Positions 27,744 through 36,566 of a DNA stretch of 64,000 nt are shown here, piece by piece. The position numbers were made by a program, and so were the translations under genes. The notes under the pieces are model-generated. The model worked only from the letters and a program-made list of their open reading frames with translations, had not been told where the DNA came from and did no database searches. The stretch comes from an uncultured Tenacibaculum sp. Lineage in GTDB: Bacteria > Bacteroidota > Bacteroidia > Flavobacteriales > Flavobacteriaceae. How positions within the stretch are numbered: position 1 is the first letter of the stretch; each line of letters opens with the position of its first letter. The stretch lies in assembly GCA_947501615.1 (NCBI GenBank), contig CANMWK010000002.1, positions 62,001 to 126,000 of the forward strand, in the 5' to 3' direction.

Positions 27744-29289
27744 AAGTTTTATTTCTATAAAGAAGTAAAAATGATAAGAAGAATAACAGAGATACGATTA
27801 CAGTCATTAGAAAAACATAGTTATAAGAATTGTGTAATCCTCCGAAATAATCTAAAGCTTTAACTTGATTAATATTACAATACACTAAAAAGAAAAAGGC
27901 GATTTCAAATGTTTTCTTAGATTTTGTGAATGCTCCTAAAAATACAGCGACTAAAACAATAAATATTGCACCTAAAATAACATTGAGTCCATTGCTAAAA
28001 TTTAAGTTTATAATATATCGTATTAAAACAGGTAACGCTACGCACATAGCTATAGCTAAACCAGCAATAATTCTAGAAATTGCTAATCTTTTTAACGGAT
28101 GATATGAAGAATTGGTAAAAAAGTGTGTTCTAAAAGTCTGATCTTTTGTAGCCAAATCTGACCATACGCTTACTTGTAAAAACCATAAAATAGGAAGTAT
28201 GTATACATGCGCAATATGTAAAGGAATAAAAAACATACTTATAAATCCACATAAAGTTAATATCCATAAATATGATGGGTTTTTACGTATCATCATTAGT
28301 AATTCTGCTTGAATTATTGGAGCTAAACTATATGACACTTCCATATTATGACTCATATTTCCTAGTTTGAAGTCAGCACTCTTGTAATTAGTATTTTCTG
28401 AAACTGTAGTAGTTTTTCTTGGTGATTCTTTATAATTAAACCTATGAAAAAACAGAGAAGCTACAGCAGATGCAAAAAGAGCAAACAGTATCCAAAGTAA
28501 TCTGCCATACACATACCTACTTGGAAAAGAAAGTGAGCTCATTTGAAATGTTTTTTCAGGGTTTGTGCCTCCTGAAACAAAACCAATAGATAACCCAACA
28601 TCTTCTTTATTAAAAAGTTCTTGTACTTCATTCGCAACAGTACTTGTTACATGTTGTATTCCAAAAAGATCAGAAGAAAAAACTGAAGTTTTATGGTTAG
28701 TAGCGGAAAATAATGTAGTAAAGAATAAGCATAAAAATACTCCATATTGAAGCATTTGTTTCGTAGGAAAAATTACTTCTAAAATTACAGCCAAATTTGC
28801 TATTAAGAATAACGATGGAATAGCTATTACTATATAAGGCATAATAAAACTCGAAATATTAAAAGTATACGCATTTCCATACAAGAAAAATAAAGCGATT
28901 CCTGTGATAAAAATGATGAATAAGATGGTTAATAAAACTAGAAAGTTACTTACTACCTTAATAAAAATATAAGTAAGGTTCGAAACTTTTGTGGTTCCTA
29001 TAATATGACCAATTCGTGTTTCTATATCTTTTTTAATACTTCCATTAATTAAGAAGAATCCGCATAACGATAAAAATGTACTGGCTAATATTGCTGTTAC
29101 AAAACCGATCCATTCTGAAGTGTACGCTCCTGTATATCCACTAAAACTTACTGTTGTATAATTTGCATCTGGTGAGGGTACAAAATTAAAAGCTATGCAT
29201 AAACTAGCACCTATGGTTACTAAGAAAGAATAACTTCTTACATGTTGTAAATAATTTCCTTTAATACTATTAAAATATGGTAACATCAT
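27733..29289 (-). CDS. ABC-2 type permease
   Basis: 518 residues with about 12 hydrophobic segments in two sets of six, separated by a cytoplasmic stretch (about 285-330) rich in Asn and Ser. Together with the ATPase gene 4 bases upstream it would form an exporter of the gliding-gene/ABC-2 class. The substrate is unknown. The operon also encodes an outer-membrane barrel, so a trans-envelope task is possible. Confidence 0.82.
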   Translation of the reverse strand: MMLPYFNSIKGNYLQHVRSYSFLVTIGASLCIAFNFVPSPDANYTTVSFSGYTGAYTSEWIGFVTAILASTFLSLCGFFLINGSIKKDIETRIGHIIGTTKVSNLTYIFIKVVSNFLVLLTILFIIFITGIALFFLYGNAYTFNISSFIMPYIVIAIPSLFLIANLAVILEVIFPTKQMLQYGVFLCLFFTTLFSATNHKTSVFSSDLFGIQHVTSTVANEVQELFNKEDVGLSIGFVSGGTNPEKTFQMSSLSFPSRYVYGRLLWILFALFASAVASLFFHRFNYKESPRKTTTVSENTNYKSADFKLGNMSHNMEVSYSLAPIIQAELLMMIRKNPSYLWILTLCGFISMFFIPLHIAHVYILPILWFLQVSVWSDLATKDQTFRTHFFTNSSYHPLKRLAISRIIAGLAIAMCVALPVLIRYIINLNFSNGLNVILGAIFIVLVAVFLGAFTKSKKTFEIAFFFLVYCNINQVKALDYFGGLHNSYNYVFLMTVIVSLLFFLSFLLLYRNKTYGN

Positions 29290-29293
29290 AGTT

Positions 29294-30154
29294 TTAGTTT
29301 TTAGTTAAATAGATATAGGCATCTTCTAGCGTAGGAGTAACCATTTCTCCTATTTGATGTGCAGTATTTGAAATGTAACGAACTTTAAATTCATCTTTCA
29401 TTCGATAAGAACTAACCACATTAAAATTACTTTTAAAATTGATGATATTCCCTCTACTAATAGTTGTTTCATAAACTTTACCTTCAGCAAGTTTTGTAAT
29501 TGAATCTTGTTTGTCTTTAATAATAAGATTTCCTTTTTTCATAATGGCAACTTCATCTGCAATAGATTCAATATCAGAAACAATATGAGATGAGAGAATT
29601 ACAATTCTATTGGTGGCTAAATCTGAAATTAAATCACGGAAACGTAATCTTTCTTCAGGATCTAAACCAACAGTAGGTTCATCAAAAATCAAGACTTTCG
29701 GATCGTTTAATAATGCTTGTGCAATTCCAATTCTCTGAATCATTCCTCCAGAATATGTTTTAAGTTGATTCTTTGCAGCATCTGTTAAATTAACTTCTTC
29801 TAATAATGTTTCAATTCTATGGTGTAGGTTTTTGCCACCTACACCTTTCATAGCAGCCATATAGGCTAAGAATTCATAGGCGTTTAAGTTAGGGTATACC
29901 CCAAAATCTTGAGGTAAATAACCTAAGGTTTGTCGCATGTAGTTTGGATGTTTTACCACATCGTTTTCATTTAAGAAAATTTTCCCTCGCGTTGGTTTTG
30001 TAATGGTAGAAATCATTTTCATTAGAGTAGATTTTCCTGCGCCATTTGGGCCTAAAACACCTAGTATTCCAGATGATATATCAATAGAATAGTCACTTAA
30101 TCCTATTTTTTTTGAACTGAATTTCTTGGTTAAGTTTTTTATAGTTAATTGCAT
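29294..30154 (-). CDS. ABC transporter ATP-binding protein
   Basis: 286 residues. Walker A GPNGAGKST, Q-loop YLPQDFG, signature YSGGMIQR, Walker B VLIFDEPTVGLD and H-loop ILSSHIV are all intact. The C-terminal 80 residues are an accessory domain typical of ABC-2 ATPases. It pairs with the permease directly downstream. Confidence 0.93.
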   Translation of the reverse strand: MQLTIKNLTKKFSSKKIGLSDYSIDISSGILGVLGPNGAGKSTLMKMISTITKPTRGKIFLNENDVVKHPNYMRQTLGYLPQDFGVYPNLNAYEFLAYMAAMKGVGGKNLHHRIETLLEEVNLTDAAKNQLKTYSGGMIQRIGIAQALLNDPKVLIFDEPTVGLDPEERLRFRDLISDLATNRIVILSSHIVSDIESIADEVAIMKKGNLIIKDKQDSITKLAEGKVYETTISRGNIINFKSNFNVVSSYRMKDEFKVRYISNTAHQIGEMVTPTLEDAYIYLTKN

Positions 30155-30203
30155 GTTTTTACGTTTTAAGATGAGTATTCTATTGATATATTTAAGAGAT
30201 TGA

Positions 30204-30929
30204 TTATCCCTTACTGATCATTCTTTTGAAGTTTTCCTTTTTAACATCTACTTTAGATAAGGGAATTGATTTTTCTGTTTTATCTCGAGCTTCTACTTCT
30301 TTAAATTTATCATTAAATTCACCTGATGTACAGTAAGAAATAGTATCGGTATTTATTGATTCAAATGAACTGTTTGCTTCTAGTACTAAGCCAGGTAATC
30401 CAAAGAATGTAGAAGGACCACCGTTTACTGGAATTTCTGGAGTAAACCATACATAGGTTTCTGGTTTTCCTTTTAAATGTGCTTTTTTACACTGATATCC
30501 ATTAATTTCTTTTTGCTCAGCAGTAAATTCCCACTTAATGTTATTGCTTTTTTCGTTGAATACAATGTCCTTACCCATAAAGTTCTCCTTTCCTCGAATG
30601 TCTCCGTTTTTATTTTTAAGAACATAAAAAGTATATCCTGAAGTACTTAATGTCTTGACTTCAGAAATTGAATCAAGTACAAATAACGATTCTTTAGTTT
30701 TTGTGTTGATGTAATAGCTACTATGCACTTTGTAGTCTTCCATCATTTGTAAAATATTAGATAATTGTTTCGGATCTTTTACTTGTTTTTTAATCATTCC
30801 AACCATAAAGTCAGATACACACCCAACAGTATATTTTACTTTTAATACTTCTTTTTTGTTAGATTGAGCGTTAGTGTTTAATGTTAAGTTTACACAAATA
30901 ATTAATGCTAAAATTTTAATTGTTTTCAT
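30204..30929 (-). CDS. GLPGLI family protein
   Basis: 241 residues with signal peptide (ILALIICVNLTLNTNAQ). The signature VWFTPEIPVNGGP is followed by FFGLPGLVLEA. It lies 29 bases downstream of the TonB-type barrel, repeating the pairing seen at 4355-8942 but in reversed gene order. Confidence 0.85.
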   Translation of the reverse strand: MKTIKILALIICVNLTLNTNAQSNKKEVLKVKYTVGCVSDFMVGMIKKQVKDPKQLSNILQMMEDYKVHSSYYINTKTKESLFVLDSISEVKTLSTSGYTFYVLKNKNGDIRGKENFMGKDIVFNEKSNNIKWEFTAEQKEINGYQCKKAHLKGKPETYVWFTPEIPVNGGPSTFFGLPGLVLEANSSFESINTDTISYCTSGEFNDKFKEVEARDKTEKSIPLSKVDVKKENFKRMISKG

Positions 30930-30958
30930 GATATTAAGTTTTAAGGTTATAAGTTTTT

Positions 30959-33568
30959 TTAAAAATTAAATTTGATTCCTGCGATGATATAGTTTAAAGA
31001 TTGATTGTTTACAAGGGTAGAAGTAATACCGTTTCTTACGATAAATTGTGAGTTATAGGCATCGTTTTCAAAGAAACCAAGAAGCTCACCAAGGTGCCTT
31101 CCCTCAATGCTATACGTCATTTTTCCACTAGTGTATTCAAATCCTAGATTGATGTTTTTTCTAGAAAATGTTGTATTATTAATTATATTATTATCATATA
31201 AAAAACTAATGTTTCCTTTGTATGATTTGTCTCTGAATAATAGAGAGAACGAGCTACTTGAATATCTTGAATCGTATGATAAATTTTCAACTTCATCAGT
31301 GATAAAAGATAGTCTTGTAGATAATTTAAAATTGACAAAACTATCTGTAATCGTTTCTATGGTCAATCTAGGTGCTACATTATGAGCTTTAATAGTAACA
31401 TCTTGTTGTGCTATTTTTGAAGGCGCCTTAGACGTTGTATACGCTAACGATAAGTCTACTTTTGTAGGGAATTTTAACTGTGCTACGGTTTTCGAATAGA
31501 AAGTTTCAATAGTGTAATTCTCAGATTTATCTGCTATAAATAGCTCGTATTGAGTAATCCCATTTTGCTGTTGTGCAAAAGCTCTTCGTAGGCTATTGTT
31601 TTGCGTCTTGTACGAAAAAGAGAAAGAAAAAATCTCTGCATCAAAAAGATTATCGTAATTATAGCTAGTATAAAATTCATCTGAAAAATTGAAACCTAAT
31701 GGGAACGCTATATTTCCATCCCAAATACTATTAAAAGGTTGTAGCGTATTAATACCAGATTCTAAAGTGTTAAATCTTCGTGCTCTATCATAGCTAATGT
31801 AATATCTATGCATTTTGCGATCATAATCAACCCAAAAAGACATCGGTATAAAGGTGTTTTTTTGTTCAATACTACTGTTCAGTAGAGTAGAAAATGTATC
31901 TGCACCTAAAGAGAATTGATAATCTAAACCTTTTTTGATTACATTATTACCTCTTACCTTAACATTGGCGATGTAGTTGTTACGATCTCTATTGATAAGG
32001 TTAGTAGTGTTATTTTTATCTAAAATCTTCTCTTGTGTATTAAAATAGTCTAATGTGATAGAAGGTATAAATGCTTCAGAAACTTTTAATCGTAAGCCTA
32101 AACCTCCAGAAAATTGATTTTTATTGAATTTATAATCTTGCGCTTCGTTACTAGTATTTGTTGTGCTAGTAGCAGTATAATCGTTAAGGAAATTTGTTAC
32201 TTCGTGATACAATCCAGTATTAGTTTCTAGAATCAAGTTCTTGTAGATTTTACTTTTTAAGTTTAGTTGATGAAACCCAGACAATACTTCGTTTAAATTA
32301 TTAGATAATGTAGTATTATTTCCACTAGGATTACCATTGCTAAAAAGTTCATTTTCTACAGTGCTATTATTTGTGTCGTCTATATAGTTTGCATTTAAAT
32401 TGTAGCTAAGAATTGTTGTATTTGAAATCTTATAAGCTAAACCTATGGCACCTAAAAAAGACTGTGTTTTTGTTCTTGTGTTATCTATGGTGTTTAATAG
32501 GTTTTCATTAGCTAAAGTACTTGTGTTTTGTAATACACTGCTTATTCTATCTGGAGCAAAATGATACAATATCCCAGTAGTTTTTAAACGTTCTGATTGG
32601 TTTCTTAATGTTAGATTAGTGCTTGAGAAAAAATCTTGCTGAAGGTTTTCATTTGTTGCAAATAACATTCCTAAACTTTGTGTTTGATATGGAGAAAAAG
32701 GTTGTCCTTCACTAAATAATTTTTTTATCTCATTAGATTTTATAATCGCTTTACCAATATTATTAGTATTGTGTGTTAAAAAAGCGTTTAACGATGATGA
32801 GAATAGAAATCCTTTCCCGTGAATTGCATACTTGTTATCATATCCATACTTAGCCTCTAAAGAACCATTTATTATAGTTTGATTTTTGTTTTTGGTGTCA
32901 ATATTTAAAACACTTTCTTCCTCTTCTTCAAAGTCAAGTGAAAAATCATCGTTGTAGTTATTGATGACACTGATCCCTTCTATGATTTTATTTTCGATGT
33001 TCTCTAAAGCAATACTATTTTGATTCTCGAAAGAAGGTTTTTTGTTGACTAATATTTTATCGATATTCTTTCCCTTGTAAATAATAGTCCCGTCATCAGA
33101 CAATCTAAAATTTGGAATCTTATTTAAAATATCTTTAAGATTGTCGTTATCATATAGGTTTAGTTTATCTAATTCAAGTTTTACAGTATCTTTTGCTTTT
33201 TTACTAGACACTAATATTACTTCATCTAAAGCGGTTAGATTTTCTTCTAATATGAAGTTTTTTACGATTGAATTTTTACTTAGGTTTTCAGAAGTAAAAT
33301 TATATTGTTGTTTAAGAAATGCAATATGAGTTACTTCCAGAGTATAACCAATATTTAGCCTTGAATTTATTTCATAATTTCCGTTATTGTTAGTAACGGT
33401 GTATTCTATTATTTTTTTGTTGATGTCGTATAAAATAACAGCAACTCCCTCAATAGGTGCCTTACTAAGGTCTACTATTTTACCTGAGATTACTTTCTTT
33501 TGACCAAAGCAAAATAGAAGTTGTAGTGAGAAAATAAGTGATATTATATGTTTACTGTTTAAATTCAT
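30959..33568 (-). CDS. Outer-membrane beta-barrel protein, carboxypeptidase-regulatory-like
   Basis: 869 residues with signal peptide (LIFSLQLLFCFGQ), carboxypeptidase-regulatory-like domain (VISGKIVDLSKAPIEGVAV, about 25-110), a plug-like region with LNKIPNFRLSDDGTI, then a long barrel ending in IIAGIKFNF. It has the same class of architecture as the 6171-8942 gene but is clearly divergent. An inverted repeat matching the PadR operator lies just upstream (33603-33631), so it may have its own regulated promoter. Confidence 0.83.
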   Translation of the reverse strand: MNLNSKHIISLIFSLQLLFCFGQKKVISGKIVDLSKAPIEGVAVILYDINKKIIEYTVTNNNGNYEINSRLNIGYTLEVTHIAFLKQQYNFTSENLSKNSIVKNFILEENLTALDEVILVSSKKAKDTVKLELDKLNLYDNDNLKDILNKIPNFRLSDDGTIIYKGKNIDKILVNKKPSFENQNSIALENIENKIIEGISVINNYNDDFSLDFEEEEESVLNIDTKNKNQTIINGSLEAKYGYDNKYAIHGKGFLFSSSLNAFLTHNTNNIGKAIIKSNEIKKLFSEGQPFSPYQTQSLGMLFATNENLQQDFFSSTNLTLRNQSERLKTTGILYHFAPDRISSVLQNTSTLANENLLNTIDNTRTKTQSFLGAIGLAYKISNTTILSYNLNANYIDDTNNSTVENELFSNGNPSGNNTTLSNNLNEVLSGFHQLNLKSKIYKNLILETNTGLYHEVTNFLNDYTATSTTNTSNEAQDYKFNKNQFSGGLGLRLKVSEAFIPSITLDYFNTQEKILDKNNTTNLINRDRNNYIANVKVRGNNVIKKGLDYQFSLGADTFSTLLNSSIEQKNTFIPMSFWVDYDRKMHRYYISYDRARRFNTLESGINTLQPFNSIWDGNIAFPLGFNFSDEFYTSYNYDNLFDAEIFSFSFSYKTQNNSLRRAFAQQQNGITQYELFIADKSENYTIETFYSKTVAQLKFPTKVDLSLAYTTSKAPSKIAQQDVTIKAHNVAPRLTIETITDSFVNFKLSTRLSFITDEVENLSYDSRYSSSSFSLLFRDKSYKGNISFLYDNNIINNTTFSRKNINLGFEYTSGKMTYSIEGRHLGELLGFFENDAYNSQFIVRNGITSTLVNNQSLNYIIAGIKFNF

Positions 33569-33602
33569 TTCTTAATCTGTTATACAATGTTGTTTACAAT
33601 AC

Positions 33603-33631
33603 CATATACATTGTTAAGCTATGTATATGGT
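33603..33631. promoter_or_regulatory. Second PadR-type operator, upstream of the barrel gene
   Basis: CCATATACAT (33603-33612) and ATGTATATGG (33622-33631) are perfect inverted arms. The core ATACATTGT-N4-CTATGTAT is shared base for base with the site upstream of padR, apart from the four middle bases. Confidence 0.65.
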
Positions 33632-33639
33632 CAAAAAAA

Positions 33640-34221
33640 TTATTTTTTCTTTTTTGCAGTTCTTAATAATATGGTTAATAAAAAATATGATACTAATGCA
33701 CTAAAGAATACCGTAGGTATAAACCAATTACCTAAAACTTCTGTAATGCTATTATCGTCTGTTTCTAACATTCCTAATACTTCAAATTTACCATCTTTAA
33801 GGAATAGGCCAGTATGATCTGGATACATAATTTTTAAGACCATTAGTACCCCGAATCCAAATAAAAGGATGTATAAAATAGCAAAAATACTATACACAAA
33901 TCCATTTTTTATATTTAGGAGAATAGCTTGAAATATGTGTTTTGGGTTGAATGTTCTTGTTGCTTGATTTAATTTTTTCTCTGCAACTAAAGGTTTTAAT
34001 ACTAATTCAGGATCTCCTAAATCTTGGGTTATTTTTAATAATTTTTCCACTTCTTTATTGTTGTTGTCGTTAAGTATACCTTCATAAATATGGCTATTAA
34101 ACTCCATTAAAACATCTTGCTTATCGTCTTCAGATAGCACAGCAATTGTTCTACGAATTCTTCTGATGTAGTTGTCGTAAATCTGTTGAGCTGATTTGTC
34201 TTTAAACTCTATGTTTTTCAT
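33640..34221 (-). CDS. HAAS-domain membrane protein
   Basis: 193 residues. The N-terminal helical domain (about 8-80: IYDNYIRRIRRTIAVL...MEFNSHIYEGI...DLGDPE) is typical of HAAS/DUF1700 proteins that partner PadR regulators. Two membrane segments lie near 110-130 and 165-187. It overlaps padR by 4 bases. It probably acts as a membrane antagonist or co-sensor for PadR. Confidence 0.78.
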   Translation of the reverse strand: MKNIEFKDKSAQQIYDNYIRRIRRTIAVLSEDDKQDVLMEFNSHIYEGILNDNNNKEVEKLLKITQDLGDPELVLKPLVAEKKLNQATRTFNPKHIFQAILLNIKNGFVYSIFAILYILLFGFGVLMVLKIMYPDHTGLFLKDGKFEVLGMLETDDNSITEVLGNWFIPTVFFSALVSYFLLTILLRTAKKKK

Positions 34222-34553
34222 TTTGTTAGCTTTTTTATTGATGTTTCAAGTGATTGCCAATAGCTAATCATTTCATCTAATGTTTCTGTTCCAATTGTTG
34301 TTAATTGGTAGTATTTTCTTGGTATACCTGACTCTTGTTCAACCCATTTCGAAGTTACTAAACCCTCCTTTTTTAATCGATTCATTAACGGGTATAACGT
34401 TCCTTCAGCGATTTCTATGGTTGTATATTTCTTCACTTGTTCTATCAATTCGTAGCCGTAAAACTCATTGTCTCTTAATACGTTTAAGAGTATAAAGGCT
34501 AGTGTACCTTTTTTAACTTGTGATTGCCACTTTTGAACAAATTCTGAATTCAT
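34218..34553 (-). CDS. PadR-family transcriptional regulator
   Basis: 111 residues, winged helix: LAFILLNVLRDNEFYGYELI, EIAEGTLYPLMNRLKKEGLV, GIPRKYYQLT. This is a normal PadR-s1 length. It heads the operon HAAS, barrel, GLPGLI, ABC ATPase, permease, DCC. A TATATTTG -7 box ends 5 bases before the ATG, so the message is nearly leaderless, and a palindromic operator lies just upstream. Confidence 0.92.
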   Translation of the reverse strand: MNSEFVQKWQSQVKKGTLAFILLNVLRDNEFYGYELIEQVKKYTTIEIAEGTLYPLMNRLKKEGLVTSKWVEQESGIPRKYYQLTTIGTETLDEMISYWQSLETSIKKLTK

Positions 34554-34557
34554 GATT

Positions 34558-34593
34558 CAAATATAATAAAAAATACATTGTAATACTATGTAT
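34558..34593 (-). promoter_or_regulatory. padR promoter and operator
   Basis: Minus-strand TATATTTG at 34565-34558 is the -7 box. ATACATTGT-N4-CTATGTAT at 34573-34593 occupies the -20 to -40 zone, where bound PadR would block polymerase. The same motif recurs at 33607-33627. Confidence 0.7.
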
Positions 34594-34606
34594 TGTGTTA
34601 AAAATA

Positions 34607-35518
34607 TTAGATCGTTTGTGTTTCCAAGGAATTTATACTTCGATAATTCCTGATTTTTGTAATAATTTTAAAATTAAAATGATGTCCAAAAGCTATTAGA
34701 TTTAGTAAAATCATAATGAACCCAAAGGTGTATAGTTGCATAAATACAATAATACCTATATGTAATAATAGTACAGATACCAAGGTTGTTTTTCTAGTAA
34801 ACTTATTGAACATTAAAAATGGGTATAGTAATTCTATAAATACAGTTCCCCATGCTACTATTTTAAAGATCATTGGGTATGCTACTATAACTAATGAGTT
34901 TTCTATCATAGTATTCGATCCGTAAGTGTTTATTGCATACCATATTGCATTACCATCAAACCAGTCAGTACCCAACCCCTTTCCAAGTCCAGCAAAAAAG
35001 TACACTAAACATAATTGAATTTGTAAAAAACGTATGATGAAAGAATACAATATGTTTTGAATCTTTTTTGTCGTTACACAACTTATACTAATAGCTAAAT
35101 TTATTAATAAAGCAAAAGACACAAAATAATCGGCTCCATATGCAAATAAAAATGCTGAGTTAAGTAATGTAAAGTGAATAAACCAAGCAATAAATGCACA
35201 TATAACTTTATTAAAATCTAGCACTATAGCTAGTAGACTACTCAAATAGGTAAAGATAAATATCAGTAACGTTGTGTTTGAGCTTAAGCCTATTTTTGAA
35301 AAACCTTCAAAAAACCAACTTAAAACAGGTTGATACCAAAATGTATATCGTTGATTGACTTCACTTTTAATTATACTTTGTTCACTGAAAATATGGAATA
35401 AATCAGGGAGTAAAATTAAAATGTTTATAAAGGCAAATACTGCGATTGCTTTAACTACAAATGCTTTATTAGTATTGGTAAAGCTATAGAAGATGAATTT
35501 TTCAATTTTTGAAACCAT
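34607..35518 (-). CDS. HTTM-domain multi-pass membrane protein (SdpB-like)
   Basis: 303 residues with about seven membrane spans. The HTTM hallmark lies near 165-200: LQIQLCLVYFFAGLGKG and then DWFDGNAIWYA. HTTM proteins include SdpB, which with SdpA matures the secreted SdpC toxin in Bacillus, and vitamin-K-dependent carboxylase-like proteins. The gene follows an SdpA-like gene by 12 bases and a small secreted peptide gene, which favours the SdpB reading. Homology beyond the HTTM fold should be tested. Confidence 0.7.
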   Translation of the reverse strand: MVSKIEKFIFYSFTNTNKAFVVKAIAVFAFINILILLPDLFHIFSEQSIIKSEVNQRYTFWYQPVLSWFFEGFSKIGLSSNTTLLIFIFTYLSSLLAIVLDFNKVICAFIAWFIHFTLLNSAFLFAYGADYFVSFALLINLAISISCVTTKKIQNILYSFIIRFLQIQLCLVYFFAGLGKGLGTDWFDGNAIWYAINTYGSNTMIENSLVIVAYPMIFKIVAWGTVFIELLYPFLMFNKFTRKTTLVSVLLLHIGIIVFMQLYTFGFIMILLNLIAFGHHFNFKIITKIRNYRSINSLETQTI

Positions 35519-35530
35519 AATAATAGTAGT

Positions 35531-36106
35531 TTAATTTTTAGCGATTTTTTCGTGCTTTGTAGCTGAAAAACTTAGAATACTTTTTTTATCTACTTGATAT
35601 CCTGAGTTTCGGACAGTTTTCAGGTCGGAATAGTGCTGGAAATTTAAATACACATCTAATTGTTCAATATCAGGATTGTTAGAGAATAAGTAGGATGATA
35701 TTGATTTTAAAATCTGTTCTCGTTCCTCTACATCAAAAATATTAGAATTGAAATGTAAATTTGTACACTTAAACTTTAATTTAGATTCTTTTGTTAGCAA
35801 CGGTAGCCCTATTTCTTTATTTTGATTGGTGAAAGAAATACCTACTCTTATTGGGGTTACATTAGGCGAGAAAAAAGAATATCCGCGATTAGTTCCAGTA
35901 AAAATAGAATAAAAGAATATAAAATCATTCACATCGTCAGGGCATATAAACAAACTACTAAAATCAACAATCTTTTGTCCTACAGGATTTAAGGTTTTAT
36001 ATGAATCTTCGCTTTCAAACTCAGTAAAACTTGTGAATCCAATAATTAGCATAAAAGTAATATGAATTACTAGGAAGCTCAATAAAATATATTTTAAAGT
36101 TTTCAT
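35531..36106 (-). CDS. SdpA-like single-pass membrane protein
   Basis: 191 residues. One N-terminal membrane helix (YILLSFLVIHITFMLIIGF) is followed by an extracytoplasmic domain with RGYSFFSPNVTPIR, resembling the F-F-x-x-N-P region of SdpA-type proteins. This assignment rests on size, topology, that motif and the HTTM gene beside it, so it is tentative. It sits between a terminator (36131-36158) and the HTTM gene. Confidence 0.5.
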   Translation of the reverse strand: MKTLKYILLSFLVIHITFMLIIGFTSFTEFESEDSYKTLNPVGQKIVDFSSLFICPDDVNDFIFFYSIFTGTNRGYSFFSPNVTPIRVGISFTNQNKEIGLPLLTKESKLKFKCTNLHFNSNIFDVEEREQILKSISSYLFSNNPDIEQLDVYLNFQHYSDLKTVRNSGYQVDKKSILSFSATKHEKIAKN

Positions 36107-36130
36107 AAGTCTAAATGTTAAAAATTAAAT

Positions 36131-36158
36131 AGAAAAGGTTGCGTAAGCAACCTTTTCT
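36131..36158 (-). terminator. Partial terminator between peptide gene and SdpA/SdpB-like genes
   Basis: AGAAAAGGTTGC pairs with GCAACCTTTTCT around gtaa, a perfect 12-bp stem ending in T-rich sequence on both sides. It would make the small peptide message more abundant than read-through into the membrane genes, as in many peptide toxin operons. Confidence 0.75.
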
Positions 36159-36174
36159 TATTGAAAAACGTTGA

Positions 36175-36384
36175 TTATTTATCTTTACCAGTAACGAAAA
36201 AGTTTCTAGTAAGAACAGCCCATCTTCCTTCTGCCGCTTTAGACTCAGTTTCAAAGTCTGCAGTAGTAGTAATACTTACTTCGTTCATCTTTACTGGTTG
36301 AGCGTTTACAGTTGTAGTAAAAGATCCAATAGTTAAAGCTACTAATGCTAATCCCCCGATTAATTTTGATACAAATTTTTTCAT
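36175..36384 (-). CDS. Small secreted peptide, candidate SDP-like toxin precursor
   Basis: 69 residues from ATG 36384; an upstream in-frame ATG at 36417 would spoil the signal peptide and is rejected. The signal peptide (LIGGLALVALTIGSFTTTVNA) leaves about 41 residues beginning QPVKMNEVSI and ending RWAVLTRNFFVTGKDK. No Cys. I know no family for it. Its position, first before a terminator and the SdpA/SdpB-like pair, suggests the precursor those membrane proteins process. Boxes of the type ACTACAC-N4-GTGTAGT lie upstream at 36511-36566. Confidence 0.65.
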   Translation of the reverse strand: MKKFVSKLIGGLALVALTIGSFTTTVNAQPVKMNEVSITTTADFETESKAAEGRWAVLTRNFFVTGKDK

Positions 36385-36510
36385 TTTTATTATAGTTAAA
36401 AAGTTAATTAAAAACAATCATAGTTTTGAGACTTTAATCGATTTTCGGTCTAACCTTTGGCCCATCGGTTTAGTTACACTTCAAAAGTAGTTACTAACTT
36501 CTTTTTGCAT

Positions 36511-36566
36511 GCTACACTAAAGGGTAGTTTGTTTTTAAGTTATTGAAAACTAAACTTTTGTGTAGT
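36511..36566. promoter_or_regulatory. Two lux-box-like palindromes upstream of the peptide gene
   Basis: GCTACACTAAAGGGTAGT (36511-36528, overlapping the acyltransferase stop codon) and ACTAAACTTTTGTGTAGT (36549-36566). The second is the exact reverse complement of the box upstream of the ThiF-like gene at 38912. They lie 127-183 bases before the peptide ATG, farther than at the other promoters. Confidence 0.5.

Noticed and set aside
36472..36491. A further lux-box-like site (AGTTACACTTCAAAAGTAGT) nearer the peptide gene
   Set aside because: The spacer is one base too long and one half is imperfect; not counted among the boxes.
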